Origin: Turicibacter sanguinis
GTDB lineage: Bacteria; Bacillota_I; Bacilli_A; MOL361; Turicibacteraceae
Reading direction: 5' to 3'
DNA length: 64,000 nt
Assembly (NCBI RefSeq): GCF_013046825.1
Contig: NZ_CP053187.1
Span: 151,001 to 215,000, forward strand
Shown here: in pieces, positions 45,201-54,374 of the stretch
Layout: every line of letters begins with the position of its first letter
How positions within the stretch are numbered: position 1 is the stretch's first letter
The notes under the pieces: generated by a model
The model's database searches: none
Told to the model about the DNA's origin: nothing
Seen by the model: the letters and a program-made list of their open reading frames with translations, nothing else
Translations under genes and position numbers: made by a program

Positions 45201-46274
45201 ATGAAATATTTGAAATCCTTAATGCTAGTAGCCGTTTTACTCACAACAGGTTGCCAAGCAAAAGAACAAGTAGAAACACCTAACCAGAATCTAGGAACTG
45301 AACAAAAAAACTACGAACCTGTCTCGCAAAATAAATACTTACTAGGAACCATCGTTACGATTACCTTATACGATAATCCTGAACAAGAAATCTTTGATGA
45401 AATTTTCAATGCGATTGAGCAAATTGAAAAAGAAATGACCATTAATAATGCTACAACGAGTGAAGTAATCAGTATCAATCAACAAGCAGGAGTCGACTAC
45501 GTTCCTGTTTCAAAACAAACATTCGATGTCATTAAAGCGGGAGTTTACTATTCGCAACTTGGAAATGGTAGCTTTGATATCACAGTCGGCCCTCTCGTTA
45601 AACTATGGGAAATTGGATTTGAAGATGCTCATGTTCCAAATAGTGATGAAATTGCACAAAGCTTAACTCATATCGATTATCATAAAGTGCTACTTGATGA
45701 AGAAAATTATGCTGTTAAACTAGAAGATAAAGGAATGCAACTCGACTTAGGTGGCATTGCAAAAGGATATGCAGCTGATGTCGCAGCCCAAATTCTAAAA
45801 GAACACGGAAATAAACAAGCCATCATCAATTTAGGTGGAAATGTCTATGCCTATGGTGAAAAAGCAAATGGAGACTCTTTTAGAATTGGAGTTCAAAATC
45901 CATTCTCTCCACGTGGTGACTACTTAGGAATTTTAAGTGTCAAAGATAAAACCGTTGTGACATCTGGAACATACGAACGCTACTTCCAACAAGATGGAAA
46001 GATTTATCACCACATCCTTGATCCTAAAACAGGCTATCCTGTAGAAAACAATCTAAAGTCAGTTACAATCGTCACAAAAAGTTCAATGTCTGCCGATGCT
46101 TTGTCAACTATGTCATTTGTACTAGGACTCGATGAAGGAATGAAGCTAATCGAATCTTTATCTGATGTGGAAGCCTTATTTATTACAGATGATCAAAAAC
46201 TTTATGCCTCTTCAGGATTCTTAGCTAACTTTGAACTAACTGATACTAGTTTTGTTATCGAAACACTGAAATAA
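45201..46274 (+). CDS. apbE: FAD:protein FMN transferase lipoprotein (ApbE/FmnB)
   Basis: A 357-residue membrane-attached lipoprotein (lipobox LLTTGC, Cys18) that transfers FMN from FAD to Thr residues of target proteins on the outer face. Typical ApbE motifs are present: YLLGTIVTITLYD near the N-terminus, GSFDITVGPLVKLWEIG, LDLGGIAKGYAAD, INLGGNVYAYG and HILDPKTGYPV. I place the start at the ATG at 45201 after TTGGAGG; the longer frame from 45126 begins inside the terminator. The lipoprotein just upstream is the obvious substrate, as with FmnB and PplA in Listeria. Confidence 0.93.
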   Translation: MKYLKSLMLVAVLLTTGCQAKEQVETPNQNLGTEQKNYEPVSQNKYLLGTIVTITLYDNPEQEIFDEIFNAIEQIEKEMTINNATTSEVISINQQAGVDYVPVSKQTFDVIKAGVYYSQLGNGSFDITVGPLVKLWEIGFEDAHVPNSDEIAQSLTHIDYHKVLLDEENYAVKLEDKGMQLDLGGIAKGYAADVAAQILKEHGNKQAIINLGGNVYAYGEKANGDSFRIGVQNPFSPRGDYLGILSVKDKTVVTSGTYERYFQQDGKIYHHILDPKTGYPVENNLKSVTIVTKSSMSADALSTMSFVLGLDEGMKLIESLSDVEALFITDDQKLYASSGFLANFELTDTSFVIETLK

Positions 46275-46282
46275 TCATCCTA

Positions 46283-46319
46283 TAAGGACTTTTTATCTCG
46301 TATAAAAGTCCTTTTTTTC
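46283..46319 (+). terminator. Terminator of the FMN transferase gene
   Basis: AAGGACTTTT/AAAAGTCCTT hairpin followed by a T run. Confidence 0.85.
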
Positions 46320-46353
46320 ATCCTTTTCTTTGCTAACTTGGGCATGTGCCATA

Positions 46354-46380
46354 ACCATTTAAGCTCTAGGTAATATACTA
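46354..46380 (+). promoter_or_regulatory. Candidate sigma-K-like promoter of the CotD-like gene
   Basis: AC (46354-46355), 16 nt, then AATATACTA (46372-46380), one mismatch from CATAnnnTA. It lies 33 bp before the start of the coat protein gene. Confidence 0.4.
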
Positions 46381-46413
46381 TATTGTAATTGAATTACAAA
46401 ATGAAAGGATGTT

Positions 46414-46938
46414 ATGATTTTTATGAATGGATATAATAGATGCTGTGGAATGATGTCTCCAATGAGAAAAGAATACCTTCAACCTCAAATGATGTATGCA
46501 ATGCCTGCAACTCAACAAATGCCTGTTAAAACTGAAATGGTAAAAGTTCCAGAAACAAAAGAAACAAAATGTGAAACAAAAGTCCCTGTGATGCCTCAAC
46601 CTCAAATGATGTGCCCAGCTCCAGTAATGCCTCAACCTCAAATGTGCCAAACACAAATGCAATGTTGCCCAATGCCTGTACATTATGAAACTTGCTGCCA
46701 AGTCATTGAACCAACTGTTTGCTGTATGCCAGAAGTACACCATCATCACCGTGTAGAACATGTGGTACCAGTCGTTGTTAAAACAGTTCATCACCATCAC
46801 AATCACCATGATTATGTCATCTGTAAAGAAGAAGGAATGGAATGTCATCAATATGATCATGGTCTAAGAAATGAAGACTGGTGTGCCCTTGCCATGCAAC
46901 CACAATGCCCTCAACAACCAAAACGCCCATTGTGCTAA
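46414..46938 (+). CDS. cotD: CotD-like spore coat protein
   Basis: A 174-residue protein rich in Met, Pro, Gln, Cys and His. The N-terminal half has repeats of VMPQPQM(M)C type. The C-terminal half is the conserved coat region with HHHHRVEHVVPVVVKTV, HHHHNHHDYVICKEEGMECH and DHGLRNEDWC, as seen in CotD-family inner coat proteins. The many cysteines and histidine clusters suggest cross-linking or metal binding. The ATG at 46414 is 4 nt after AAAGGA; an ATG at 46423 is possible. A sigma-K-like promoter fits late sporulation. The symbol reflects family resemblance, not proven orthology. Confidence 0.8.
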   Translation: MIFMNGYNRCCGMMSPMRKEYLQPQMMYAMPATQQMPVKTEMVKVPETKETKCETKVPVMPQPQMMCPAPVMPQPQMCQTQMQCCPMPVHYETCCQVIEPTVCCMPEVHHHHRVEHVVPVVVKTVHHHHNHHDYVICKEEGMECHQYDHGLRNEDWCALAMQPQCPQQPKRPLC

Positions 46939-46954
46939 TCATTAAAATAAAATA

Positions 46955-46990
46955 AAAAAAAGAACGGTTTATCTCAAGCCGTTCTTTTTA
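46955..46990. terminator. Bidirectional terminator
   Basis: AAAAAGAACGG/CCGTTCTTTTT hairpin between the CotD-like gene and the convergent Nudix gene. Confidence 0.9.
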
Positions 46991-47021
46991 TCGTTGTAAT
47001 AAAACTTTTTTAATAATAGAC

Positions 47022-47528
47022 TTAAAGTACGTGACTTCCTTTTTCAATCGAAAAACGAATTAAATCAGATTCACTCCCCTTTTTAATCTCATATGACCTT
47101 AAAACTTTCCCCTCAAAGTGAAACACCCCAATAAAACGTTCACCGCGTAATACATACGATAAAAAGACTTGATCACTTTCCCAAATATTTAACGATAACA
47201 ACTGCTTTTCATCAATCCAACTCAAATCTCCTTCATTACACTCAATCAAATCCCCTTCAAAATCAATTGCCTTATATAGATACATCAATTCTTCCTCTCC
47301 ATCAAAACTAGGAAAATAACAAACCCCTAGTAGCTCTGGATTCTTGATGATTAGCCCTGATTCCTCTAACACCTCTCGTCGTATCCCCTCGTATGCCGTT
47401 TCGCCTTCTTCTATCTTTCCGCCTAATCCATTCCACTTCCCTTCATGAAAATCATTTTCTTTCTTATTTCGGTACATCATTAAAACCTTTTTCTCATGAA
47501 TTATATAACATAATGTTGTTTCTACCAT
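47022..47528 (-). CDS. Nudix hydrolase, MutT/8-oxo-dGTP diphosphatase type
   Basis: A 168-residue Nudix enzyme. The sequence FHEGKWNGLGGKIEEGET, then REVLEESGL, gives a complete Nudix box with all acidic residues. The KWNGLGGK context resembles MutX/MTH1-like 8-oxo-dGTP diphosphatases, which clean the nucleotide pool. The ATG at 47528 follows AAGAGG by 9 nt. It lies downstream of pyk, but the pyk terminator at 47551-47577 separates them. Confidence 0.85.
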   Translation of the reverse strand: MVETTLCYIIHEKKVLMMYRNKKENDFHEGKWNGLGGKIEEGETAYEGIRREVLEESGLIIKNPELLGVCYFPSFDGEEELMYLYKAIDFEGDLIECNEGDLSWIDEKQLLSLNIWESDQVFLSYVLRGERFIGVFHFEGKVLRSYEIKKGSESDLIRFSIEKGSHVL

Positions 47529-47550
47529 TCTAATCAACCTCTTAATAATA

Positions 47551-47577
47551 AAAAAAGGAGGGAAATCCCTCCTTTAA
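47551..47577 (-). terminator. Terminator of pyk
   Basis: AAAGGAGGG/CCCTCCTTT hairpin with a 4-nt loop, followed on the minus strand by T7. Confidence 0.9.
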
Positions 47578-47601
47578 AAAGTGTGTGTATGTATAGGTAA
47601 A

Positions 47602-49035
47602 TTATTTAACTTCGTGAATGTGCATTAAGTTAGTGTTACCTTCACCAGCTGGTAATCCAGCAGTAACAACAGCAGTTTCTCCTGCTTCTAATCCAGCAAC
47701 TTCTGTAGCTACAGTAGCAGCTGTTTTTAATAATTCATCAGTGTTAGCTGTTTCAGCAACAACAACTGGTTGAACTCCCCAGTATAATGCTAATGAAGTA
47801 GCTGTTTTTTCACATGAAGTAGCAGCGATTACTGGTGCAGATGGACGGTATTTAGAGATAGCACGAGCAGTAGCTCCTGATTGAGTGCAAGCGATAACTG
47901 CTTGAGCTCCTAAATCTTCTACAGTATCAGCAACAGCTAATCCCATAGCAGATGCTACGTCACGGCTTGAAGAAGCCATAGCGCGAGCGATGATTTCTTG
48001 GTGATCTAAAGCTTGCTCAGTACGACGAGCGATACGAGCCATTGTTTCAACAGCTTCTAATGGATATTGTCCAGCAGCAGATTCTCCTGATAACATGATT
48101 GCATCAGTTCCATCGAAGATTGCATTAGCAACGTCAGATACTTCTGCACGAGTTGGACGAGGATTTTTTTGCATAGACTCTAACATTTGAGTTGCAGTGA
48201 TAACGATTTTTCCAGCAGCATTACATTTAGCAATGATTTCTTTTTGGATTAATGGTACATCTTCAGCAGGTACTTCTACCCCTAAATCTCCACGAGCAAC
48301 CATGATTCCGTCAACAACTTCAAGGATTGAATCCATGTTGTCAACACCTTCTTGGTTTTCGATTTTAGCGATGATTTGTGTATGTGTATTTCCTTGCTCA
48401 GCAAAGATTTCACGGATAGCTAATACGTCTTCTGCACGACGAACGAATGATGCAGCGATGTAATCCACTTGCATTTCACATCCGAAGATCATATCTGCGC
48501 GATCTTTTTCAGAGATGAATTCCATGTTTAATTTAGCACCTGGTACGTTGATTCCACGACGGTCTTTAACGAATGCAGAGTTTTTAACTGTACATACGAT
48601 TTCTTGGTTAGCAGTATCTAATTCAGTTACTGTTAATTCAACATATCCATCGTCAACTAAGATTGTTCCACCAACAACTACGTCGTTGATTAATCCTGGG
48701 TAAGTGATAGAGAATTTTTCAGCTGTTCCTAATACTTCGTTCATAGCAACGCGTACAGTTTGACCAGCAACTAATTCAACTCCACCGTTTTCGAATAAGT
48801 GAGTACGGATTTCAGGTCCTTTAGTATCTAATAAGATAGCTACATGAGTTCCTTTTTCTTTATTGATTTCACGGATTAAATCCATACGATTTTTTTGCTC
48901 TGCATGATCACCGTGAGAGAAGTTACAACGGATACAGTTCATTCCTGCATCAACTAATTTTGATAACATCTCTTTTGGTTCTGATTTAGGACCAATTGTA
49001 CAAATCATTTTAGTGTTTTTGAAAGATTGTTTCAT
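47602..49035 (-). CDS. pyk: Pyruvate kinase
   Basis: Converts phosphoenolpyruvate and ADP to pyruvate and ATP. The 477-residue protein has the active-site signature IIAKIENQEGVDNMD, the substrate motif IMVARGDLGVEVP, and the N-terminal TKMICTIGPKS and CNFSHGDH. It has the standard length, with A, B and C domains and no extra C-terminal phosphohistidine-like domain (which Bacillus subtilis Pyk has). It lies just after pfkA, as in many Firmicutes. Confidence 0.97.
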   Translation of the reverse strand: MKQSFKNTKMICTIGPKSEPKEMLSKLVDAGMNCIRCNFSHGDHAEQKNRMDLIREINKEKGTHVAILLDTKGPEIRTHLFENGGVELVAGQTVRVAMNEVLGTAEKFSITYPGLINDVVVGGTILVDDGYVELTVTELDTANQEIVCTVKNSAFVKDRRGINVPGAKLNMEFISEKDRADMIFGCEMQVDYIAASFVRRAEDVLAIREIFAEQGNTHTQIIAKIENQEGVDNMDSILEVVDGIMVARGDLGVEVPAEDVPLIQKEIIAKCNAAGKIVITATQMLESMQKNPRPTRAEVSDVANAIFDGTDAIMLSGESAAGQYPLEAVETMARIARRTEQALDHQEIIARAMASSSRDVASAMGLAVADTVEDLGAQAVIACTQSGATARAISKYRPSAPVIAATSCEKTATSLALYWGVQPVVVAETANTDELLKTAATVATEVAGLEAGETAVVTAGLPAGEGNTNLMHIHEVK

Positions 49036-49094
49036 TTCCTAGTTCGCTCCTTTGGGTATATTCAATAATCTTATGCCTATTTCAGTTGAAATAA

Positions 49095-50054
49095 TTAAGA
49101 TAATTGTTTAGCTAAATTGAACATTGTTTCATCGAATACACGTGGTAAATCAAGTGCTTCTAAGATATCAAAGTGAGTTAACTTGTTGTCACGAATTCCA
49201 ACACAGCGTCCTCCTTCACCTGCGATTAATAAATCAACCGCATAAGCACCCATACGGCTTGCTAACACGCGATCAAATGCTGTTGGAGCCCCACCACGTT
49301 GAGTGTGTCCAAGAACAGTTGCACGAGTTTCAACACCAGTACGTTTTTCAATTTCTTTAGCTAATTCATGTGCATCTGTCATTAACTCAGCTAAAGTCAC
49401 GATGTAATGTTTCTTTTGACGTTTTTTACCTTCTTCGATTTGGGCTACGATTTCATCCATGTTGATTCCTTTTTCAGGAACGATTAACTCTTCAGCTCCA
49501 GATGCAATAGCACCCCAAACTGTTAAGTCACCACAGTGACGTCCCATGATTTCAACAACGCTACAACGAGCGTGTGAAGCTGACGTATCACGTAAGCGAT
49601 CAATGGCATCGATAACTGTGTTTAATGCAGTATCAAATCCAATTGTGAAATCACTGCTTACGATATCGTTATCAATTGTACCTGGTAATGCGATACAGTT
49701 GATTCCCATCTCTGTTAATTTTTTTGCTCCCATGTAAGAACCATCGCCACCGATAACAACAACTGCTTCGATACCATGTTTCTTTAATTGTTCTACACCT
49801 AGTTCACGAACTTCGATGTTTTTGAACTCTGGAAGACGTGCTGAACCTAAGAAAGTTCCACCACGGTTAATGATTCCACCAACCTCTGTATTCGTTAGAG
49901 GTTTAATATCACCTTTAACTAATCCAGCATATCCGTTGTAAATACCGAAAACTTCGATATTATTAGCGATTGCTGCGCGCACAACGGCACGAATGGCTGC
50001 ATTCATACCCGGTGCATCTCCACCACTAGTAAGCACACCAATTCTTTTTACCAT
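49095..50054 (-). CDS. pfkA: ATP-dependent 6-phosphofructokinase
   Basis: Phosphorylates fructose 6-phosphate, the committed step of glycolysis. The 319-residue protein has the ATP-binding [18 protein letters not shown], the catalytic PGTIDNDI, substrate motifs MGRHCGDL and [10 protein letters not shown], and the allosteric-site arginines of the bacterial ATP type (Gly in GGDGS at the position marking ATP use). It is followed by pyk at 59 bp, probably as one operon. Confidence 0.98.
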   Translation of the reverse strand: MVKRIGVLTSGGDAPGMNAAIRAVVRAAIANNIEVFGIYNGYAGLVKGDIKPLTNTEVGGIINRGGTFLGSARLPEFKNIEVRELGVEQLKKHGIEAVVVIGGDGSYMGAKKLTEMGINCIALPGTIDNDIVSSDFTIGFDTALNTVIDAIDRLRDTSASHARCSVVEIMGRHCGDLTVWGAIASGAEELIVPEKGINMDEIVAQIEEGKKRQKKHYIVTLAELMTDAHELAKEIEKRTGVETRATVLGHTQRGGAPTAFDRVLASRMGAYAVDLLIAGEGGRCVGIRDNKLTHFDILEALDLPRVFDETMFNLAKQLS

Positions 50055-50165
50055 AGTGTTTCACCTCACACTAGAATTTTGATCATCATCCACTTAATGA
50101 AGATTATTCCTCCCATATTATATCAGTATTTTGTCTATTTATAAATCATTTCCGACCTGAAACTG

Positions 50166-53100
50166 TCATGAAATCGCTATTATTTTACTGAGATTAATAT
50201 TTTTTTCACTATTTCTTATTGAAACACGTCCATTAATAACCACAATTTTCCCTAATAACGCTTTATATTCTGATTTATAAACATCAGAAAAAATAGTGAC
50301 AGACACTGTTCCATTTTCATCAGAAATATCCATAAATGCCATCAGCTTTCCTTTTTTATCTCTAATTTCTCTAAATTTTTCCACAAATCCGACACACGTA
50401 ATAGTTGAAACATTTAGGTGAATCAAATCACTCGGGAAATACCAACCCTTCTCCTTTGCCTGATCTCTCATTAAATGAATCGGATGAGAATTCAAATAAA
50501 AACCAAGCAATTCTTTTTCCCGCTTCATCTTCTCAGCTGATGACAACGTCTCCTTCATCATCATAATCTCAAAATCAGTCTCAAACAACCCGCCATCATA
50601 TTTCGAAAAATCTAAGATCGCAGTTAAATTATGATGTAGAGTTGTCCGGTTATACCCAAACTCATCCATTGCTCCCACATCAATTAACCCCTCATAGGCA
50701 CGTTGATTTAAAAAACTTCTTGTACGACTCACAAAATCATAAAAACTCTTATACAATCCCCGTTCACGCTCCGCCACAATTTGCCGAGCTAAATTCATCC
50801 CGATATGTTTAATCGGTAATAAACTAAATCGAATATTTTCATTTTCAATCTGATACATTAAACCACTACTATTAATTGACGGCGGTAACACTAAAATATC
50901 TAACTGTTTCGCCTCTTTTACATACTGTGCCGTATTACTTTCACTACCAATCACATTTGAAAGAGCCACCGTCATAAAATAACTTGGATAATGTCTCTTC
51001 AAATAAGCCATCTGATAAGCAATCATACTATACGCCACTGCGTGGCTTCGATTAAATCCATAATTTGCAAACTTCAAAATTAACTCATACAACTGGGTGG
51101 CAATCTCTTGGTGATAACCACGTTCTATTGCTTTCTCAACAAACGTCTTCTGTTCTCTCTCTAAAATTTCCTTCTTCTTTTTCGACACGGCACGTCTTAA
51201 AACATCAGCTTCTCCTAAAGAATAGCCTGATACCACATTCGCAATCTGCATAATCTGCTCTTGATAAACAATAATGCCATACGTTTTAGATAAGATATAC
51301 TGTAAACTTGGATGATAGTATTCAATCGGCTGTTCATGATGCTTCCTTGCTGCAAATAACGGAATTCCTTCCATCGGTCCTGGTCGAAACAGGGCATTAC
51401 AAGCAATAATATCCTCCAAACAATTAGGTCGAACCGCTCTTAACACCTGCCGCATTCCTTCTGATTCTAACTGGAAGACCCCCGTCGTTTGTCCCTGTGA
51501 AATCATTTCATATGTCTTTAAATCATCATATGGAATTTTATTAATATCAAACTCAGGTGCGACACTACTTTTAATTAAAGTCGTGATTTGTTGTAACATA
51601 TTTAAATTTTTTAAACCTAAGAAATCCATCTTTAATAAACCAATCATCTCTAAATCTTCAGCTTCATACTGAGAGACATAAATGCCTGTTGGACCCTCCA
51701 TAATCGCTGTATAATCTGTTAAATCATGATCGCTAATAATAACACCCGCTGCATGAATCGACGTATGACGTGGCAATCCCTCAATTTTTTCAGCCTCTTT
51801 ATAAATAGCTTCAAGCTTTGGATAAGTGGAGAAAAAATCTCGTAATCCTTTTGTTTGCTCATAAATTTCTTTCAACGTACTTCCTGAATAAATAAAGCTC
51901 GCCACTTTATTAATTAAAGTCGTTTCCACCTGATGAACACGTGCTAAATCACGCCAGGCAGATCTAGACTGGAAAGTTCCAAACGTTGCAATCTGAACAA
52001 CACAGTGACTCCCATACTTATTCTGTACATATTGAATCACTTCATCCCGTCGATTATCCTGAAAATCAATATCAATATCTGGCATTGTAATTCGTTCAGG
52101 ATTTAAAAATCGCTCGAATAACAACTCATACTTGATCGGATCGACATTCGTAATACCTAAAACATACGCCACCAATGATCCCGCTGCTGAGCCACGACCA
52201 GGACCTACATAAATATCATGACTTTTCGCATAACGCACAAAATCCCAGACAATCAAGAAATAATCCGAAAATCCCATCTTATGAATGACCGATAACTCAT
52301 ACTTCAATCGATTAGCATACTCTAAATGGCCATAGCGTTTCTCAAGTCCCTTAAAACAAAGTGCCTCTAAATAAGAATCAGAAGATACCCCCTCAGGCGT
52401 TTGATACTTCGGCAATAACGATTGATGTAGTGGAATTTCTACCTCACAATCATTTGCAATCTGCTCAGTTTGCATCAAAGCGTTTGGTACATCTGCAAAC
52501 AACTCTTTCATTTGACACTCACTCTTAAAATAACGCTCGTAATCAACAAGTGGCAACTCTTCTACCGATTGATTCTGCTTAATCGCCTGTAACAACGTTA
52601 ACGTCTTGGCATCCTCTTTTTTCAAATACCTGACATCGTTGAGTGCCACAATCGGACGATTAACATTACTTGCAAAAGAAATCAAATGCTTTGACAACTC
52701 ATATGTTCGTTGATTAACGCGCATCAGCCCGATATACAAATGCGGAATAGACTTCAAATATGACTCATAATATTGAAGCAAACGCTCCTCTTTGTATTCC
52801 TCAATTCCACTACAAAGCATCCCGTGCTCACCGCTTGTAATCACGACTAAATCCTGAACAAAGGGCAACACTTGCTCATAAAGAACAACACCTTCTTGCT
52901 TCGCAATAAAAGAGGCAATTTTTAAAAGCCCTTGGTACCCGCACTGATTACGCGCCAATATTACCCATTCATCAATAAATGAATCTCCCTGAACGTTAAC
53001 ACTCATTCCGATCAGCGGCTTAACATTCACACGCCGACAAGCATTATAAAACTTAATCGCACTATGCATGGTCCCCTCTTCAACTAAAGCTAAACAACTC

Positions 53101-53198
53101 ATTTGATTTTCAAGTGCTAAATCAACAAGTTCTTTAATCTTAATTGAACTACTTAACAGTGAATAGGCTGACCGCACTTGCAAATGTACAAAACTCAT
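50166..53198 (-). CDS. dnaE: DNA polymerase III alpha subunit, DnaE type
   Basis: Replicative polymerase that in Firmicutes extends RNA primers before handing over to PolC. The 1010-residue protein has an N-terminal PHP domain whose metal ligands are largely lost (FVHLQVRSAYSLL and LALVEEG in place of HLHxHS and TDH). The palm motifs are PGRGSAAGSLVAYVLGI and MPDIDIDFQD. After the fingers come tandem helix-hairpin-helix and a C-terminal OB-fold (TITCVGFVEKFREIRDKKGK). It is somewhat shorter than the Bacillus subtilis enzyme. The gene order nrnA-dnaE-pfkA-pyk is conserved. Confidence 0.96.
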   Translation of the reverse strand: MSFVHLQVRSAYSLLSSSIKIKELVDLALENQMSCLALVEEGTMHSAIKFYNACRRVNVKPLIGMSVNVQGDSFIDEWVILARNQCGYQGLLKIASFIAKQEGVVLYEQVLPFVQDLVVITSGEHGMLCSGIEEYKEERLLQYYESYLKSIPHLYIGLMRVNQRTYELSKHLISFASNVNRPIVALNDVRYLKKEDAKTLTLLQAIKQNQSVEELPLVDYERYFKSECQMKELFADVPNALMQTEQIANDCEVEIPLHQSLLPKYQTPEGVSSDSYLEALCFKGLEKRYGHLEYANRLKYELSVIHKMGFSDYFLIVWDFVRYAKSHDIYVGPGRGSAAGSLVAYVLGITNVDPIKYELLFERFLNPERITMPDIDIDFQDNRRDEVIQYVQNKYGSHCVVQIATFGTFQSRSAWRDLARVHQVETTLINKVASFIYSGSTLKEIYEQTKGLRDFFSTYPKLEAIYKEAEKIEGLPRHTSIHAAGVIISDHDLTDYTAIMEGPTGIYVSQYEAEDLEMIGLLKMDFLGLKNLNMLQQITTLIKSSVAPEFDINKIPYDDLKTYEMISQGQTTGVFQLESEGMRQVLRAVRPNCLEDIIACNALFRPGPMEGIPLFAARKHHEQPIEYYHPSLQYILSKTYGIIVYQEQIMQIANVVSGYSLGEADVLRRAVSKKKKEILEREQKTFVEKAIERGYHQEIATQLYELILKFANYGFNRSHAVAYSMIAYQMAYLKRHYPSYFMTVALSNVIGSESNTAQYVKEAKQLDILVLPPSINSSGLMYQIENENIRFSLLPIKHIGMNLARQIVAERERGLYKSFYDFVSRTRSFLNQRAYEGLIDVGAMDEFGYNRTTLHHNLTAILDFSKYDGGLFETDFEIMMMKETLSSAEKMKREKELLGFYLNSHPIHLMRDQAKEKGWYFPSDLIHLNVSTITCVGFVEKFREIRDKKGKLMAFMDISDENGTVSVTIFSDVYKSEYKALLGKIVVINGRVSIRNSEKNINLSKIIAIS

Positions 53199-53257
53199 AC
53201 CGATCCCTACCTTTTCTCAAACCCAAACATACGTTTGAACTCATTCTAACATAGAAA

Positions 53258-53287
53258 AAGACCACTGGCAATTGTCAATAGTCTTTC
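53258..53287 (-). terminator. Terminator of nrnA
   Basis: AAAGAC/GTCTTT outer stem with an inner TTG/CAA region, followed on the minus strand by TTTTTC. Confidence 0.6.
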
Positions 53288-53301
53288 CAAACATTTACTT
53301 T

Positions 53302-54255
53302 TTATACATTAAAATAGGATATACATGCCTCATCTAACGCTTTAATCACTGCATCACACTGTGACCATTCATAAATCATCGCACCAGATGCTTTAGGATG
53401 TCCTCCACCCTCAAAATTTTGAGCAACCGTATTAATAACCGGTCCATTTGAACGAATATTCACTCGAATCTTTCCATCCTCATTCTCAAAGAAGCAAACC
53501 CATACATGAATCCCTTCAATATTTGCCAACACGTTCACTAATGCGGAACGAGTTCCAGTTGTTAAACCAAATGATTCCTGCTCATCTTTTGTCATTGTAA
53601 AATAAGCAACGCCTTGTTCACTAACGTTAAAGTGACTTAACACAAACCCTTGTGCCTGAATAATATTTAAAGGACGCTTATACAGCTGATCATGAATTTG
53701 ATTACGATTAATCCCACAATCATATAAAAAGGCTGCACACTCAAGAGTTGATGTTGTTGTATTATCATATAAGAAACGACCACTATCCGCAATAATTCCA
53801 GTATATAAACGCTCCGCTGAAATAAGTGGCATCGTTAATTGATACTGCTCCTGATTAGCTTTAAATAAATGCACAATAATTTCTGATGTAGCGGTTGCCG
53901 ACGTATCTACATAATTTAAATCCGCATAATCTTCAACAACAGGATGATGATCAATTTTTATCATAAAGGCACCCGTTTTATAACGTGTATCATCAATACG
54001 TGGAGAATTCGCCGTATCTAAAACAATCACCAATGCCCCTTCATACTCCTCATCCTTTACCTCATCCATCTCTCCCATCCACTGTAACGATGGTTCTGTA
54101 AAGCCAAGCATCTTTACCACCTTATTTGGATAAGTTGACTTAATTAACGTTGCTAACCCAATTTGTGATCCTAACGCATCTGGATCTGGGCTTACATGAC
54201 GATGAATCATAATCTTATCGTACTTCACAATTTCACTCCAAATTTGCTGCAACAT
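53302..54255 (-). CDS. nrnA: Bifunctional oligoribonuclease / pAp phosphatase NrnA
   Basis: DHH-family phosphoesterase that degrades nanoRNAs and dephosphorylates 3'-phosphoadenosine 5'-phosphate. The 317-residue protein shows all motifs: HRHVSPDPDALGSQ, VLDTANSPRID, IKIDHHP (the DHH), DSGRFLYDNTT and the DHHA1 end GGGHPKASGA. The length is typical. It lies upstream of dnaE on the same strand, as in Bacillus subtilis. Confidence 0.95.
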   Translation of the reverse strand: MLQQIWSEIVKYDKIMIHRHVSPDPDALGSQIGLATLIKSTYPNKVVKMLGFTEPSLQWMGEMDEVKDEEYEGALVIVLDTANSPRIDDTRYKTGAFMIKIDHHPVVEDYADLNYVDTSATATSEIIVHLFKANQEQYQLTMPLISAERLYTGIIADSGRFLYDNTTTSTLECAAFLYDCGINRNQIHDQLYKRPLNIIQAQGFVLSHFNVSEQGVAYFTMTKDEQESFGLTTGTRSALVNVLANIEGIHVWVCFFENEDGKIRVNIRSNGPVINTVAQNFEGGGHPKASGAMIYEWSQCDAVIKALDEACISYFNV

Positions 54256-54329
54256 AATTTCACCTCTTAAAGAATTTATTATTTAAATTATATCATAATG
54301 TTGTAAAATTCGACTGAAATTAGTCTGAT

Positions 54330-54370
54330 ATAAAAAAAGAGATTCTATCACTAGAATCTCTTTTTTTTCA
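54330..54370 (-). terminator. Terminator of ackA
   Basis: AAAGAGATTCTA/TAGAATCTCTTT hairpin with a TCAC loop and T runs on both sides. Confidence 0.9.
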
Positions 54371-54374
54371 TTTA

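Noticed and set aside
46378..46860. 160-codon minus-strand His/Trp-rich frame
   Set aside because: Antisense shadow of the CotD-like gene; no ribosome binding site and unnatural composition.
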